Both the position numbers and the translations under genes were made by a program. Source: Bacillota bacterium (GTDB lineage Bacteria > Bacillota > Clostridia > Lachnospirales > Bianqueaceae). Taken from it: DNA of 7,781 nucleotides. Below the pieces are notes generated by a model, which worked only from the letters and a program-made list of their open reading frames with translations, made no database searches and was not told where the DNA came from. Where the stretch lies: assembly GCA_017467985.1 (NCBI GenBank), contig JAFUJY010000015.1:1-7781 (forward strand), written 5' to 3'. Every line of letters starts with the position of its first letter. Within the stretch, counting starts at the first letter, position 1. Shown in pieces: positions 6,375 to 7,781 of the stretch.

Positions 6375-7073
6375 ATGATACCGATTTTACAATGCAAAGA
6401 TCTCAATAAGTTTTATGGAAAGTTTCAGGCACTGAACCAACTGAGTCTAACTGTTGCTCCTGGACGGATCGTAGGTCTGCTGGGACCCAACGGTTCCGGC
6501 AAGACCACACTGTTAAAGCTGGCAAATGGTCTGCTCACTCCCAACAGCGGAGAAATTTTGATCGACGGCAAAGCTCCCAGCATCGAAACCAAATCCATCG
6601 TTTCATATCTGCCAGAGCGTACATATCTCAGCAATTGGATGAAAGTTACCGATGCAATCGCATATTTCCAGGACTTTTATGCCGATTTCCGTCCTGATGT
6701 AGCCATGCAGATGATCCAAAATCTGGGCATTGACCCAAAAAAGACTTTGGGCACTATGAGCAAAGGTACCCGTGAAAAGGTACAGCTGATCCTGGTCATG
6801 AGCCGCGCTGCCCGTCTGTATCTGCTGGATGAACCCATCGGCGGCGTAGATCCTGCTGCCAGAGATTATATCCTGAACACCATTTTGAATAATTATGCAC
6901 CCAACTCTACCATCTTGATCTCTACCCACCTGATCTCAGATATTGAACAGATCTTGGATGATGTGATTTTTATCCAAAACGGCCGAGCCGTACTGCAGTC
7001 CAGCGTGGAAGAGATCCGCGAAAACCAGGGCATGAGCGTTGACGCCCTGTTCAGGGAGGTATTCAGATGCTAA
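6375..7073 (+). CDS. ABC transporter ATP-binding protein
   Basis: The 232-residue cytosolic ATPase that powers the membrane protein encoded next. Motifs in order: Walker A GPNGSGKTT (37-45), the Q-loop region reading YLPE (78-81), where the usual Gln is absent as in many YtrB/BcrA-like ATPases, signature MSKGTREK (128-135), Walker B LYLLDEP (148-154), D-loop GGVDP (156-160) and switch His185 in STHLI. The degenerate signature SKG in place of LSGGQ is typical of the drug- and bacteriocin-type exporters of the ABC-2 class. The ribosome site AGGAGGG (6362-6368) overlaps the stop of the GntR gene with a 6-base spacer. Only one ATPase is visible; a second subunit may lie beyond the right edge. Confidence 0.95.
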   Translation: MIPILQCKDLNKFYGKFQALNQLSLTVAPGRIVGLLGPNGSGKTTLLKLANGLLTPNSGEILIDGKAPSIETKSIVSYLPERTYLSNWMKVTDAIAYFQDFYADFRPDVAMQMIQNLGIDPKKTLGTMSKGTREKVQLILVMSRAARLYLLDEPIGGVDPAARDYILNTILNNYAPNSTILISTHLISDIEQILDDVIFIQNGRAVLQSSVEEIRENQGMSVDALFREVFRC

Positions 7074-7781
7074 AAAAATTAATCAAACACGAATTTAAGG
7101 CGACCAGTCGCTTTTTCCTGACCGCTTATATTATTTTCACTGCATTATTGGTATTGGAGCGTTTCAGCCTGTTGGCCACAGAGTTTTGGGCGGAGACCAG
7201 CGAGACTTTATCATCGATCATTGCCACCATCACAGGCCTCTTTACGTTCTTTACCATTTTAGCATTTATTGCCCTACTAGCAGCGCCATTTTTTTATAAC
7301 ATCTATCGGTTCTATCGCAATATGCTGAGCGATGAAGGCTATCTGTCCTTTACTCTACCGGTAACTACCGCCCAGCACCTTTGGAGCAAAATGATTGTGG
7401 GCGTTTTGTGGAACATCATTACTTCCGCTGTAGTGATCCTTTTGGGGACACTTTTCGCTGTTTCTATGGATCCCGGCATATTTGGAGAGTTTTTTATCCA
7501 GTTCGGCAAACTCTGGGCAAGAGGATATGAAGCCGGTGGTTTTTGGCTAATCCTCATGATCTTAATGCTCTTGATCTCCGCCCCCATTCAACAGGGTACA
7601 CAGCTGTTATTTATCTACAACGCCATGAGTATCGGACAATGCGCTAACAAGCATAAAAAGGCTGCTACGGTTGGTTTCTACTTTGGCTTCAACTTTATTA
7701 TGTCTTCTATTTCCCAGTCCATCACGACTCTGGTGGCACAGTTTTGGGGTAACGATATCGTTATTTCACTTGAAAACATGA
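7067..7781 (+). CDS. ABC-2-type transporter permease (C-terminus cut by window edge)
   Basis: The membrane partner of the preceding ATPase. The 238 codons present are open to the right edge. It begins MLKKLIKHEFKATSRFFLTA, a start shared by a common Firmicute permease family in which a short basic helix lies on the inner face before the first membrane segment. Hydrophobic segments are visible at about residues 17-37, 50-75, 110-132 and 159-180, and a further one starts at about 202; LSDEGYLSFTLPVT (87-100) is a cytosolic loop also typical of the family. The ATG overlaps the ATPase stop by seven bases (ATGCTAA), and AGGGAGGT at 7053-7060 gives a strong 6-base-spaced ribosome site, so the two subunits are translationally coupled. 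Substrate unknown; a lipid-like or peptide antibiotic is likely by analogy. Confidence 0.9.
   Translation, partial: MLKKLIKHEFKATSRFFLTAYIIFTALLVLERFSLLATEFWAETSETLSSIIATITGLFTFFTILAFIALLAAPFFYNIYRFYRNMLSDEGYLSFTLPVTTAQHLWSKMIVGVLWNIITSAVVILLGTLFAVSMDPGIFGEFFIQFGKLWARGYEAGGFWLILMILMLLISAPIQQGTQLLFIYNAMSIGQCANKHKKAATVGFYFGFNFIMSSISQSITTLVAQFWGNDIVISLENM

Overview
The window looks like chromosomal DNA from an anaerobic Clostridia-type Firmicute, plausibly a gut Oscillospiraceae or Lachnospiraceae relative. This is inferred from strong Shine-Dalgarno sites, CTG-rich codon use at roughly even GC, tightly packed operons, a FliB-like cysteine-motif protein of the clostridial type, and a YtrA-type GntR/ABC pair typical of Firmicutes. 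No RNA gene, CRISPR array, insertion sequence or phage gene was seen, and no stretch over 300 bases lacks a gene.

Region 1 (1-919): a LysR-type regulator runs leftward off the window edge. It is divergent from a transporter gene across a 158-base control region. That region has two readable promoters, each with an extended -10 (TGN-TATACT). Between them, about 57 bases from both predicted start sites, lies an ATAG-N7-CTAT dyad of the form LysR regulators recognise.

Region 2 (920-5939): a four-gene rightward operon with gaps of 9, 1 and 2 bases. It encodes a GPH/MelB-like cation symporter, an M20 metallopeptidase resembling carboxypeptidase S and PM20D1, a MATE multidrug/Na+ antiporter, and a FliB-family (flagellin lysine-N-methylase-like) cysteine-rich protein. 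A strong intrinsic terminator overlaps the last codons. The simplest reading is a LysR-controlled unit in which the symporter imports a peptide-like or N-acyl-amino-acid-like conjugate, the M20 enzyme hydrolyses it and the MATE pump exports an unwanted product or toxic analogue. The FliB-like protein does not fit that scheme and there are no flagellar genes beside it.

Region 3 (5940-7781): a separate promoter with a palindrome over its -10 drives a short YtrA-type GntR repressor, an ABC ATPase and an ABC-2-type permease that runs off the right edge. This is the usual layout of a self-regulated, cell-envelope-stress-responsive ABC exporter.

Most of the content is recognisable. The points most worth a second look are the composition of the four-gene operon with its orphan FliB-like member, the symmetric LysR operator, and the altered residues at the cation and substrate site of the symporter.
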